Source of the DNA: Gammaproteobacteria bacterium
GTDB taxonomy: Bacteria; Pseudomonadota; Gammaproteobacteria; Arenicellales; JAJDZL01
DNA length: 34,658 bases
Direction of reading: 5' to 3'
NCBI GenBank assembly: GCA_022823405.1
Contig: JAJDXD010000145.1
Location: 1 to 34,658, forward strand
The notes under the pieces are model-generated. The model was not told the origin of the DNA and searched no databases. It saw only the letters and a list, made by a program, of their open reading frames with translations. Of this stretch, positions 28,071-34,658 are shown in pieces. Each line of letters begins with the position of its first letter. Within the stretch, counting starts at the first letter, position 1. The position numbers were made by a program, and so were the translations under genes.

Positions 28071-28802
28071 TTACTCAGCTTTTCGATCAGTGTAAATCGA
28101 TTTCAATAGTTCTATTGACAGGTTCTCTGCCGCTGCAATCTCAGTTGGCGCCATAGAACTGGCAATAATCTCCTTCACATCTATGATTTCGGAATTGTTG
28201 CTTCGCTCAGCGGCTAGATTTATCCACGCGTATGCCTGTACTTTATTCTCAGCAATGCCTTCTCCATTGTAGAATTTTACAGCGAGATTCCACTGCGCAA
28301 TAAAGTCCCCTTGTCTGGCAGAATTTTGGTACCAGTGTACTGCCATAAATTTATCTTCAGGGACACCTCTACCTAAATCATACATTAGCCCAACATTGTA
28401 CTGTGCCATAGCAAAACCCAGTTCTGCAGCCTTTTTGTACCAGTTAAACGCTGCCACGTAATCTTGCGAAACACCGTCACCGCGTTCATACATTGAACCG
28501 AGATTGACCTGTGCACGAACCTCTCCCTGTTCGGCGGCTTTTTGGTACCAATGCATTGCCACATCGTTATCTTCCGTGACGCCGTCGCCGAGGTCATACA
28601 TTAAGCCAAGATGAAACTGTGCTGCAGCGTCTCCCCGTTCAGCCGCTTTCAGTCTATTTTCCAACCATTCATCGGCATGAATATCAAATGAAAACAACAA
28701 TATAAACAGAACTGCACAAAATGCCCCAAAGAAAGACAACTTTCTTCGCAATTGAGGATATGAGTTGGGGTCGATTAGTACGCCGCTAGATTCCAATGCC
28801 AT
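28071..28802 (-). CDS. Sel1-repeat protein, exported or membrane-anchored
   Basis: A 243-residue protein with one hydrophobic segment near residues 22-42 (LSFFGAFCAVLFILLFSF), followed by about four Sel1-like TPR units. The units have the 36-residue period and pattern AAQFHLGLMYDLGDGV...A..WYQKAAEQG, then GSMYERGDGVSQD, GLMYDLGRGVPED and a weaker fourth with YNGEGIAEN. Sel1 repeats form a scaffold for protein-protein contacts, often in the periplasm. An alanine-containing site after FDIHADE could be a signal-peptidase cleavage point. The start ATG 28802 lacks a clear Shine-Dalgarno and a later start is possible. It is divergent from the ECF sigma factor across 243 nt. The function of this member is unknown. 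Confidence 0.8.
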   Translation of the reverse strand: MALESSGVLIDPNSYPQLRRKLSFFGAFCAVLFILLFSFDIHADEWLENRLKAAERGDAAAQFHLGLMYDLGDGVTEDNDVAMHWYQKAAEQGEVRAQVNLGSMYERGDGVSQDYVAAFNWYKKAAELGFAMAQYNVGLMYDLGRGVPEDKFMAVHWYQNSARQGDFIAQWNLAVKFYNGEGIAENKVQAYAWINLAAERSNNSEIIDVKEIIASSMAPTEIAAAENLSIELLKSIYTDRKAE

Positions 28803-28980
28803 TTCTGAAATTAGTCATCAATATTGCCGTTAGAAGTGACACCAATGACTCAATCGGGGTATGAGATGCTTGATATTGACTAGGAATGTGCTTCACCTTG
28901 ATCAGTTTGGACGAAAGGGTGTTAAATTTTAGTTCGGTTAATGCATACTACTTCATCAATGATAAACCAAAGGATTTGTG

Positions 28981-29004
28981 TGTCATTGTCCGTCACACAT
29001 GACA
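28981..29004 (+). promoter_or_regulatory. Inverted repeat upstream of the ECF sigma gene
   Basis: TGTCAT-12 nt-ATGACA, about 40 nt before the sigma factor ATG and within the divergent region shared with the Sel1 gene. It overlaps a second, weaker repeat (GTGTG/CACAC). Position and symmetry suggest a regulator site or part of an autoregulated promoter; I cannot assign -35/-10 boxes. Confidence 0.35.
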
Positions 29005-29045
29005 GACGTAATAATTCTCCGTCAAAGGGTTAGCTACGAACTCGC

Positions 29046-29594
29046 ATGGATGACAAGTCTGACAATTCACTGGCTTTTCAGGCTGCCGCAGGTGATTCGG
29101 AAGCATTCGCTGAATTGCTTGAACGCCACTACGATCGGATTTACCGAGTAAGCGCGCGCGTGCTGTTCGGCGAAAGTGAGTTAGCAGCAGACGTTGCGCA
29201 GGATGTGTGCTTGAAACTGCAAGACAATCTTGCGAAATTTCGAGGCGACAGTCGATTCACAACTTGGCTCTATCGAATCGTTGTAAACGCTGCCTATGAT
29301 GCATTGCGTAAAAATTCTGTTCGCCAGCGCATTGAACGCAACTACGCTGAAACTGTCGCACTCTCTCACACCAATCACAGTTCCGACACTGACGATTCAG
29401 CCTGGCTGTATATGGCTCTGAGTCAGTTGTCAGAAAAATTGCGGAGTACCGTGTTTCTTGTACTCGAAGAGGAGCTAACCCACGCCGAAGCCGGGAAGGT
29501 GCTGCAGATTCCAGAAAAGACCGTGTCCTGGCGAATGCATGAGGTGAGGAAGCAACTTCGAGCGATGGCCGCCAGCGAGGAATTCAAGCGATGA
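29046..29594 (+). CDS. ECF-type RNA polymerase sigma factor
   Basis: A 182-residue group 4 sigma factor that directs RNA polymerase to its own promoter set. Region 2 is clear: AFAELLERHYDRIYRVSARV near residue 20, DVAQDVCLKLQDNLAKFRGD with FTTWLYRIVVNAAYDALRK (regions 2.2-2.4). A loop of about 30 residues follows. Region 4 has ALSQLSEKLRSTVFLVLEEE, then LTHAEAGKVLQIPEKTVSWR with MHEVRKQL, the -35-binding helix-turn-helix. No extra C-terminal domain is present. The stop overlaps the next start in an ATGA, so the membrane VWA protein is probably co-translated and may be its regulator. Confidence 0.93.
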   Translation: MDDKSDNSLAFQAAAGDSEAFAELLERHYDRIYRVSARVLFGESELAADVAQDVCLKLQDNLAKFRGDSRFTTWLYRIVVNAAYDALRKNSVRQRIERNYAETVALSHTNHSSDTDDSAWLYMALSQLSEKLRSTVFLVLEEELTHAEAGKVLQIPEKTVSWRMHEVRKQLRAMAASEEFKR

Positions 29595-31723
29595 ACGATG
29601 ATCTTGCAAGGCTGAAATCCGCGCTTCGCGCCAATACGCCTCAAGCGTCTGCAGCTGTTCGCGAACAGGCAATATCCACTGCCAAGGAACATTTCAACGT
29701 ACACAGTCAAGTCGGCAGCACTTCAAATGGTGAACTTGAGATGTTGAGGTCAGCATTAAGCAACTCAGCACCACAGGCGCCTGAAGCCGTTCGCGAACAG
29801 GCAATATCCACTGCCAAGGGGGAATTCGAGCATCGTACCAAAGGAAAAGACATCGACAAGCGTCTTATGAACAAAGCGTTGAATATCAGCGCATTCCATT
29901 CATACATTAGGAGGCTAGTCATGCAGTTTTCACGACCTTCTCTGGCACTCGTCGTGAGTGCTTTTACCTTGGCAATTGGAATTGCTGCCTATCAGATTGT
30001 GGTAACTTCATATCGAACTACTGAAGTTCCTCAGTCATTGGATGAATCCGTCGCATTTCTACAATCTACAGAAGATTTCGCGACTGACTATGCACTATCC
30101 CTGAACTCAGATCAGTTTGAAAGTCTGCGTCGTGAAGAATCAGTCAGGAATAAATCGACGGTGCCGTCTGAACAAAGCCAATCTTACGGTGGAATGGCTA
30201 CAAATGGCACGGGCGGATTGATGATGTTATCCACGGAGCCAGACATGCGTCTCGCTGAGAATCAAAGCCGAGCTCAGTTCACCGAATTCGAGTCCAACGG
30301 GGTTAAGCTCGTCACCGAAGAGCCGGTTTCCACTTTTTCAATCGATGTGGACACCACCTCATATGCATACCTGCGTGCCATGTTGAATCAGGGCATTGTT
30401 CCGTCCAAGGATGCGATACGTACCGAAGAACTTGTCAACTATTTCCCGTACGTATATGCGCTACCTGACACACAGGATCAGCCATTCGCTACTCTTGTCT
30501 CATTGATGCCGACACCATGGAATGATGCGACCAGAATAATGCACATCGGCATCAAGGCATTTGAACCGGATTTAAGCAACGCACCGCCCGCGAATCTAGT
30601 ATTTCTGGTCGATACTTCGGGCTCAATGGACCAGCCGAACAAGTTGCCGCTGCTGATTCGTTCCTTCAAATTGCTGCTGTCCAGTCTGGCACCACACGAC
30701 AAAGTCTCGATCGTTGCCTACGCAGGATCTGCCGGTGTGGTTTTGGAGCCAACATCGGTTTCGCAGCGAAGCAAGATTCTGAATAGTCTTGAAAATCTTT
30801 ACGCGGGCGGTTCAACTGCCGGAGGCCATGGAATTCGTCTGGCTTACAGTCTCGCTGAGCAACACATGGTAGCTGATGGTATCAACCGGGTAATCCTTGC
30901 AACCGACGGAGATTTCAATGTCGGGATGACTGATGTTGATGAACTTGAGGAATTTATATCGCGCAAACGTTCAAGCGGGATTTTTCTATCAGTTCTAGGG
31001 TTTGGGTTGGACAACTACAACGATGATCTGATGCAGCATCTTGCCCAGAGCGGCAACGGTAATGCCGCATTTATTGATTCGATATCAGAGGCGCGCAAAG
31101 TGTTGGTCGAGCAAGTGAATTCAACGCTTCTAACAGTCGCAAAGGACGTGAAGATCCAGGTGGAATTCAATCCCGCACTGGTCAGCGAATACCGGCTGAT
31201 CGGTTACGAAACCCGTATGCTTGATCGGGAAGATTTTCGCAACGACAAGGTGGATGCGGGTGAAGTTGGCGCGGGACATTCGGTTACGGCAATCTACGAA
31301 TTGACGCCGGCAAACATGGACGCAGGTCACATTGCCCCGAGCCGATATCAAAACGAAAATTCAAATCCGAGTAAAGGCTTTGACAACGAATTTGCATTTC
31401 TAAAAATCCGATACAAGCTTCCCGGCGCGCAGTCGAGCACTTTGATTGCACAGCCAGTGACTGTCGACGACTACTACGACAAAATCGGGTCTGCACCGCG
31501 CGATGTGCGATTTTCTGCGGCGGTGGCAGCTTTTGGTGAGCTCCTGCATGGCGGACGTTACACAGGCGAGTTTGGATATGAAGATGTCATCGCTCTAGCA
31601 AACAATGCACGTGGCGATGACCGATTCGGCTATCGTAGCGAATTTATTCAGCTTGTTCGCATGGCTGAGGTGGCAGAACCTTTGGATTTTCCTCTTGAGC
31701 ATTCATTATTCGAAAGCGAATAG
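29591..31723 (+). CDS. Membrane-anchored VWA (YfbK-like) protein with duplicated cytoplasmic N-terminal motif
   Basis: A 710-residue protein. Residues 4-35 and 48-79 are two copies of one unit, each reading roughly LxxLxSALxxxxPQAxxAVREQAISTAKxxF. A single membrane helix follows near 117-137 (LALVVSAFTLAIGIAAYQIV). The rest is predicted periplasmic. It has a YfbK-type N-terminal domain (STFSIDVDTTSYAYLRAMLN, near 250) and a VWA domain with the metal-site motif FLVDTSGSMDQPNK near 340, ATDGDFNVG for the MIDAS aspartate, and a C-terminal DUF3520-like part. The 4-nt overlap with the ECF sigma gene and the cytosolic N-terminus suggest that it holds or senses for the sigma factor. That is inference, as no zinc-finger anti-sigma motif is seen. 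Sigma/VWA gene pairs of this kind occur in other proteobacteria. Confidence 0.85.
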   Translation: MNDDLARLKSALRANTPQASAAVREQAISTAKEHFNVHSQVGSTSNGELEMLRSALSNSAPQAPEAVREQAISTAKGEFEHRTKGKDIDKRLMNKALNISAFHSYIRRLVMQFSRPSLALVVSAFTLAIGIAAYQIVVTSYRTTEVPQSLDESVAFLQSTEDFATDYALSLNSDQFESLRREESVRNKSTVPSEQSQSYGGMATNGTGGLMMLSTEPDMRLAENQSRAQFTEFESNGVKLVTEEPVSTFSIDVDTTSYAYLRAMLNQGIVPSKDAIRTEELVNYFPYVYALPDTQDQPFATLVSLMPTPWNDATRIMHIGIKAFEPDLSNAPPANLVFLVDTSGSMDQPNKLPLLIRSFKLLLSSLAPHDKVSIVAYAGSAGVVLEPTSVSQRSKILNSLENLYAGGSTAGGHGIRLAYSLAEQHMVADGINRVILATDGDFNVGMTDVDELEEFISRKRSSGIFLSVLGFGLDNYNDDLMQHLAQSGNGNAAFIDSISEARKVLVEQVNSTLLTVAKDVKIQVEFNPALVSEYRLIGYETRMLDREDFRNDKVDAGEVGAGHSVTAIYELTPANMDAGHIAPSRYQNENSNPSKGFDNEFAFLKIRYKLPGAQSSTLIAQPVTVDDYYDKIGSAPRDVRFSAAVAAFGELLHGGRYTGEFGYEDVIALANNARGDDRFGYRSEFIQLVRMAEVAEPLDFPLEHSLFESE
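29657..29687 (+). repeat. Direct repeat, copy 1 (31 nt, exact)
   Basis: Identical to 29789-29819, 132 nt (44 codons) downstream and in the same frame. It encodes VREQAISTAK. The flanking codons of the two units have diverged, so the exact identity points to recent duplication or gene conversion. Confidence 0.9.
29789..29819 (+). repeat. Direct repeat, copy 2 (31 nt, exact)
   Basis: Second copy of the 31-nt repeat inside the N-terminal region of the VWA gene. Confidence 0.9.
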
Positions 31724-31923
31724 CGATTGTTACAACAAATCGGAGGAATCAAAAATTTCAAATATGAGTAATGCTGCGATCCTTGAGTTTATTGTGGAAT
31801 AGTTTGGAATAGTCGGCAAATTCAGCTATTTGGAGTGCACATACAATTACAGAAAATCGTCAGGAAAGCAAGTTGTGCTCAATCGATTTATGCTATGTAA
31901 TCAAGAGCTATATCAACTTGAAT

Positions 31924-31941
31924 CACTGATTGATATCAGTG
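31924..31941 (+). repeat. Small hairpin upstream of the coiled-coil gene
   Basis: CACTGAT-TGAT-ATCAGTG, seven perfect pairs, 55 nt before the next start codon in a 273-nt spacer. No T-run follows. It may be a leader hairpin or operator. Nothing else is recognised in 31724-31996. Confidence 0.4.
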
Positions 31942-31996
31942 TCCGAAATTGGGTAGACCTAGCTCATTGACAGAATCGGCAAGTTAAGGTGTCATT

Positions 31997-32440
31997 ATGT
32001 TTAATTCATTGAAAAACAAGCAGAGAATCAAATCAATACTGATATATACATTCGTTTTCATCGTATTTGGTTGGAGTGTCTTGCTTCTGCTTGACGACTC
32101 GGGTCAGGGACAACTTGAAAGGCTTGATATACTTCATCAAGAATTGACAGAACTAAGGGAAGGGATCGGTAGTTTAGAACAGTCGATTGATACATATATA
32201 GAAACCCGGAATAGGTTAGAGGGCACACTGCGTGAATTAAATGAGCTTCGTGAAGAGCGATTGGAGCAGAACAAAGAACTGTTCATGCTGCTTGAGCAGC
32301 GTATTGGCCTGCTGCAAGACATACTGAACGATGCAGACCTACAAAGTAACGATTTGACGGCTGTTCTGGCGGAAATAAAGGACATCCTGGAGACGCTCAA
32401 TAGCGTTAATGATACGGAGACGGCTGACCTTGCCGAATGA
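31997..32440 (+). CDS. Small membrane-anchored coiled-coil protein
   Basis: I do not recognise a family. The 147-residue protein has a short basic N-terminus and one membrane helix near residues 14-32 (SILIYTFVFIVFGWSVLLLL). A long, strongly charged heptad-rich coiled coil follows (about 40-140), rich in Leu/Glu/Arg and with few Gly or Pro. The pattern (positive inside, helix, acidic coil outside) suggests a bitopic protein with a periplasmic coil. It lies in the same orientation between the VWA gene (273 nt upstream) and the SUMF1-fold genes. Codon use and the clean single frame support it being real, although no strong Shine-Dalgarno is visible. Confidence 0.7.
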   Translation: MFNSLKNKQRIKSILIYTFVFIVFGWSVLLLLDDSGQGQLERLDILHQELTELREGIGSLEQSIDTYIETRNRLEGTLRELNELREERLEQNKELFMLLEQRIGLLQDILNDADLQSNDLTAVLAEIKDILETLNSVNDTETADLAE

Positions 32441-32460
32441 AAGGTAAGTTTACGCGCTAT

Positions 32461-32492
32461 TTTTCGATGACGTGGAATTTGATTGTTCGCCA
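32461..32492 (+). repeat. Imperfect intergenic repeat, copy 1 (32 nt)
   Basis: Matches 33646-33677 at 27 of 32 positions (TTTTCG start, TGGAATTTGA core, GTTCGCCA end). It sits upstream of the first SUMF1-fold gene, and copy 2 sits upstream of the second, so it marks the edge of a duplicated unit. Confidence 0.6.
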
Positions 32493-32510
32493 AAGCCGGG
32501 ATTTCAATTC

Positions 32511-32597
32511 ATGATGGAATTGATGCAACTCACTCGTACGGTGGTGGTGTGTGCGCTATTGCAATCAAGTGAATTTGGAGATGGAAGATATGAATGA
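32511..32597 (+). pseudogene. Short ORF resembling the SUMF1 signal peptide (28 aa); decayed copy or leader peptide
   Basis: The ORF starts MMELMQLTRTVVVCALLQ. The piece TRTVVVCALL is nearly the same as IRTVIVCALL in the signal peptide of the gene at 32728, and is similar to ITRVAIVCVLL of the second SUMF1 gene. It runs out into unrelated sequence and stops at 32597. It could be a remnant of a duplicated gene start or a hydrophobic leader ORF. It overlaps by 8 nt a possible in-frame start (ATG 32590) of the SUMF1 frame that has GGAG at 32577-32580. Confidence 0.5.
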
Positions 32598-32727
32598 ATC
32601 AGAGATTAGAAAGATTGTACGATGGCGCTGTGCCGACACCATCACCGAATGTTTTGGTTATTGGGGGACAAAAACGCAACTCAAACAAACACGTGCGGTT
32701 GGTGCTACAGTGTTACCAAGTGCGTTA

Positions 32728-33576
32728 ATGCAGACCATCCGTACTGTGATTGTCTGCGCGCTATTGATGGTAGTTACTCCAATTGACGCAGCAGCGCAGA
32801 ACAATACTGTACCCGTAACTGAATTCCGAGACTGTGAGACATGTCCGTTGATGATTGCAGTTCCCTCGGGGTCTTACATAATGGGCTCGCCTGCGTCGGA
32901 GGAGGGAAGAGGAAGTGCTGAAGGTCCACAGCACCAAGTCACGATTTCGTATTCTTTTGCAGTCGGGAAATTCGAGGTGACGTTCCACGAATGGGACGCA
33001 TGCGTGTCGGAAGGCGGATGCTCGCGACGTCCACACGATGAAGGTTGGGGACGCGGAAGCCGTCCAGTAATCAACGTCAGCTGGCATGATGCCAAAGAGT
33101 ACATAAATTGGCTGAGTCGTTACACGGGGGAGCAGTACCGACTGCTTTCGGAGTCAGAATGGGAGTATGTGGCGCGTGCTGGGACGATCGGGCCGTTTCA
33201 TTTCGGTCCGACGATCTCGACCGATCAGGCAAACTACAATGGAGAATACTATTACACTTACAGCGCAGGACAGACGGGAATCAACCGAGAGAAAACGGTA
33301 CCGGTAGGCAGTTTTCCGCAGAATGCTTACGGTTTGCACGATGTTCACGGTAATGTATGGGAATGGGTGGAGGATTGCTGGCATGGCAGTTATAACGATA
33401 CACCATCGGAAGGCAGCGCATGGGTTTCGAGTGGTGGTTGTGGAGGACATGTACTACGTGGCGGTTCCTGGCGCTACGGTCCGAGGGACCTTCGCTCCGC
33501 GATTCGCGGCGGGGCTGGATCAGGGACTCGAAACTCCAATATCGGATTCCGTGTCGCCCGGACGCTTGAACCTTGA
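32728..33576 (+). CDS. Exported SUMF1/FGE-fold protein, non-canonical active site (copy 1)
   Basis: A protein of the formylglycine-generating-enzyme (SUMF1) fold. From ATG 32728 a signal peptide MQTIRTVIVCALLMVVTPID is followed by AAAQ, then FRDCETCPLMIAVPSGSYIM, the usual start of the exported subfamily. The fold motifs follow: PVINVSWHDAKEYINWLS, YRLLSESEWEYVARAG, GLHDVHGNVWEWVEDCW, VLRGGSW and IGFRVAR. True FGEs carry two cysteines in the GGS...C....C stretch; here it reads GGSWRYGPRDLRSAIRGG with none, so oxidation of sulfatases is unlikely. The open frame extends to 32551, and ATG 32590 has a better-spaced GGAG, so a longer product with an N-terminal cytosolic tail is possible. I prefer 32728 because it aligns with the second copy. 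CxxC and CxxxxxC pairs suggest disulfides in the periplasm. Confidence 0.85.
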   Translation: MQTIRTVIVCALLMVVTPIDAAAQNNTVPVTEFRDCETCPLMIAVPSGSYIMGSPASEEGRGSAEGPQHQVTISYSFAVGKFEVTFHEWDACVSEGGCSRRPHDEGWGRGSRPVINVSWHDAKEYINWLSRYTGEQYRLLSESEWEYVARAGTIGPFHFGPTISTDQANYNGEYYYTYSAGQTGINREKTVPVGSFPQNAYGLHDVHGNVWEWVEDCWHGSYNDTPSEGSAWVSSGGCGGHVLRGGSWRYGPRDLRSAIRGGAGSGTRNSNIGFRVARTLEP

Positions 33577-33865
33577 GTCTGTATGTCCTCAAAACGCGAC
33601 TCAAAGAAGCGAACCATACTGGTTGAAATATTACCGAAATTTCAATTTTCGGTGAACTGGAATTTGAACGTTCGCCAGATTCCGAAGTGTGCTTGGTGGT
33701 AGCATAGTTGAAACTGTTGAAACGCAACACAAGTGTGAAACAGCAGTAAGATTACTCAAACCGTAAAAGTTGAATCGAGTTGACCAACAAACATTCAATT
33801 TGATGCTGGGTATGATTGGAATACAGTGAAATGACCATGGCATACTCAAAAGTTACGGTGTCTGT
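33577..33865 (+). other. Spacer between the two SUMF1-fold genes
   Basis: No intact gene. It contains an inverted repeat ACCGAAA-7 nt-TTTCGGT (33633-33653) without a T-run, and the second copy of the 32-nt repeat (33646-33677) overlapping its right arm. The rest is AT-rich and shows no homology I can recognise. Confidence 0.5.
33646..33677 (+). repeat. Imperfect intergenic repeat, copy 2 (32 nt)
   Basis: Second copy of the repeat at 32461-32492, with five mismatches. Confidence 0.6.
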
Positions 33866-33940
33866 ATGAAACCAAAGTGGTCGATAAATGCGGGCGTAGT
33901 TGTCGCTTTCATGTGTCTCATACATCGCAGCAACGCATGA
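33866..33940 (+). CDS. Possible 24-aa hydrophobic leader peptide
   Basis: The ORF reads MKPKWSINAGVVVAFMCLIH and ends RSNA. Its TGA overlaps the ATG of the next gene (33937) as ATGA. A basic start followed by a hydrophobic core looks like a signal peptide. Translation is not supported by a clear Shine-Dalgarno, so this is tentative. A similar short hydrophobic ORF precedes the first SUMF1 gene. Confidence 0.3.
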   Translation: MKPKWSINAGVVVAFMCLIHRSNA

Positions 33941-34658
33941 TACGAATTACCCGTGTTGCGATTGTCTGTGTGCTGCTGTCAGCACTCAATCAGAATTTTC
34001 TGTTCGCGCAGGATTCGAAAGAAATGGCACCAGGCTCGGAATTCCGCGACTGTGAGAGTTGCCCACTGATGGTCATCATTCCCCCAGGGTCGTTCATGAT
34101 GGGTTTACCGGAGTCGGTGGAAGGAAGAGACGATGAACGCCCAAATCATTCGGTCACCATTTCATATGATTTTGCCGTCAGTAAGTTCGAGGTGACATTC
34201 CAGGAATGGGATGCGTGCGTGTCAGAAGGCGGATGCTCATATCATCCGGACGATAATGGCTGGGGGCGTGGAAGTCGACCAGTGATTCACGTCAACTGGG
34301 ACGACGCCAATGAATATGTTGATTGGCTGAGCCGAAAAACGGGGTGGCGCTATCGCCTTCTTTCAGAGTCGGAATGGGAATATGTGGCACGTGCGGGCTC
34401 GACCGGGCCTTTTCACTTCGGTTCGACGATCTCGCCCGATCAGGCAAATTATCGTGGACATTACACATGGGGCGGAGGACCTAGGGGAGTTTACAGAGAG
34501 AAAACAGTTCCGGTGGGCAGTTTCCCAGGGAATGATTTTGGTTTGCACGATGTTCATGGCAACGTATGGGAGTGGGTGGAGGATTGTTGGCGCAGCAGTC
34601 ACCACGGCGCACCTAAAGATGGTAGTGCATGGACATGGGATGAACATTGCTACCGACG
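33937..34658 (+). CDS. Exported SUMF1/FGE-fold protein (copy 2), 3' truncated by window end
   Basis: The frame opens at ATG 33937 and is still open at the window edge, giving about 240 residues. Signal peptide MIRITRVAIVCVLLSALNQN ends in FLFAQ. Then come EFRDCESCPLMVIIPPGSFM, PVIHVNWDDANEYVDWLSRK, YRLLSESEWEYVARAGSTGP and GLHDVHGNVWEWVEDCW. Most residues are shared with copy 1, including EVTF-x-EWDACVSEGGCS and GWGRGSRPVI, so the two are recent tandem duplicates. The C-terminal segment that would hold the FGE cysteines lies outside the window, so activity cannot be judged for this copy. Confidence 0.88.
   Translation, partial: MIRITRVAIVCVLLSALNQNFLFAQDSKEMAPGSEFRDCESCPLMVIIPPGSFMMGLPESVEGRDDERPNHSVTISYDFAVSKFEVTFQEWDACVSEGGCSYHPDDNGWGRGSRPVIHVNWDDANEYVDWLSRKTGWRYRLLSESEWEYVARAGSTGPFHFGSTISPDQANYRGHYTWGGGPRGVYREKTVPVGSFPGNDFGLHDVHGNVWEWVEDCWRSSHHGAPKDGSAWTWDEHCYR

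Noticed and set aside
31764..31802. 12-codon ORF (MSNAAILEFIVE) after the VWA gene
   Set aside because: It is too short, and the nearest GGAGG is about 20 nt upstream; chance is sufficient.
32728..33576. Annotation as a true sulfatase-modifying formylglycine-generating enzyme
   Set aside because: The two active-site cysteines are absent in the GGSW region and no sulfatase is in the window.
34363..34647. Minus-strand ORF opposite SUMF1 copy 2, similar to one opposite copy 1
   Set aside because: The similarity follows from the paralogous sense genes; these are antisense shadows.
1..34658. CRISPR array, IS element, integrase, phage or conjugation genes
   Set aside because: No regularly spaced repeats, transposase, integrase or phage genes were found; the few repeats are short or only two copies.

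Overview
The window looks like chromosome of a gammaproteobacterium with moderate GC, probably marine or a free-living heterotroph. The evidence is gene order. One minus-strand operon carries murJ, ribF, ileS and lspA, with rpsT divergent at its head. A second carries tRNA-Gln(TTG), prs, rplY, pth and ychF. Both arrangements are characteristic of Gammaproteobacteria. Two TRAP transporter loci, a fused 5-oxoprolinase and a PutA fit a bacterium living on amino and organic acids. The genus cannot be told from the sequence.

Region by region. (1) 1-6311: the 3' part of a fused TRAP permease with a DUF3394 tail, a decayed LysR regulator with in-frame stops, and a fused ATP-dependent 5-oxoprolinase. 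(2) 6651-7735: a RES/Xre-ParS toxin-antitoxin pair on the minus strand, with a -10 box lying inside an inverted repeat. (3) 8208-9254: a PLP enzyme of the D-cysteine desulfhydrase / L-cysteate sulfo-lyase / ACC deaminase family, preceded by two small hairpins. (4) 16502-9264 (minus): UDG-family protein, murJ, DUF2203, ribF, ileS, lspA. (5) 16672-16950: rpsT with a TTG start and a good promoter, overlapping by 4 nt the end of a convergent DctQM TRAP permease pair that has no solute-binding protein here. (6) 27714-19080 (minus): tRNA-Gln, prs, rplY, pth, ychF, putA, gor. (7) 28071-34658: an accessory stretch with a Sel1-repeat protein, a divergent ECF sigma factor translationally coupled to a membrane VWA protein, a membrane coiled-coil protein, and two tandem exported SUMF1-fold proteins (the second cut by the window end), with signs of recent cassette duplication.

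How the genes fit together. 5-oxoprolinase and PutA both feed glutamate, and glutathione reductase keeps reduced glutathione, so glutamate/glutathione metabolism recurs, although the genes are in separate units. The most unusual region is the last one. There the VWA protein has a cytoplasmic N-terminus made of a duplicated 44-residue unit containing an exact 31-nt DNA repeat, before its membrane segment. It is translated from an ATGA overlap with the sigma factor, which suggests a sigma/anti-sigma-like pair. The SUMF1-fold proteins downstream lack the paired active-site cysteines of true formylglycine-generating enzymes in the part of the domain that can be read, and each is preceded by a short hydrophobic ORF overlapping a possible start.
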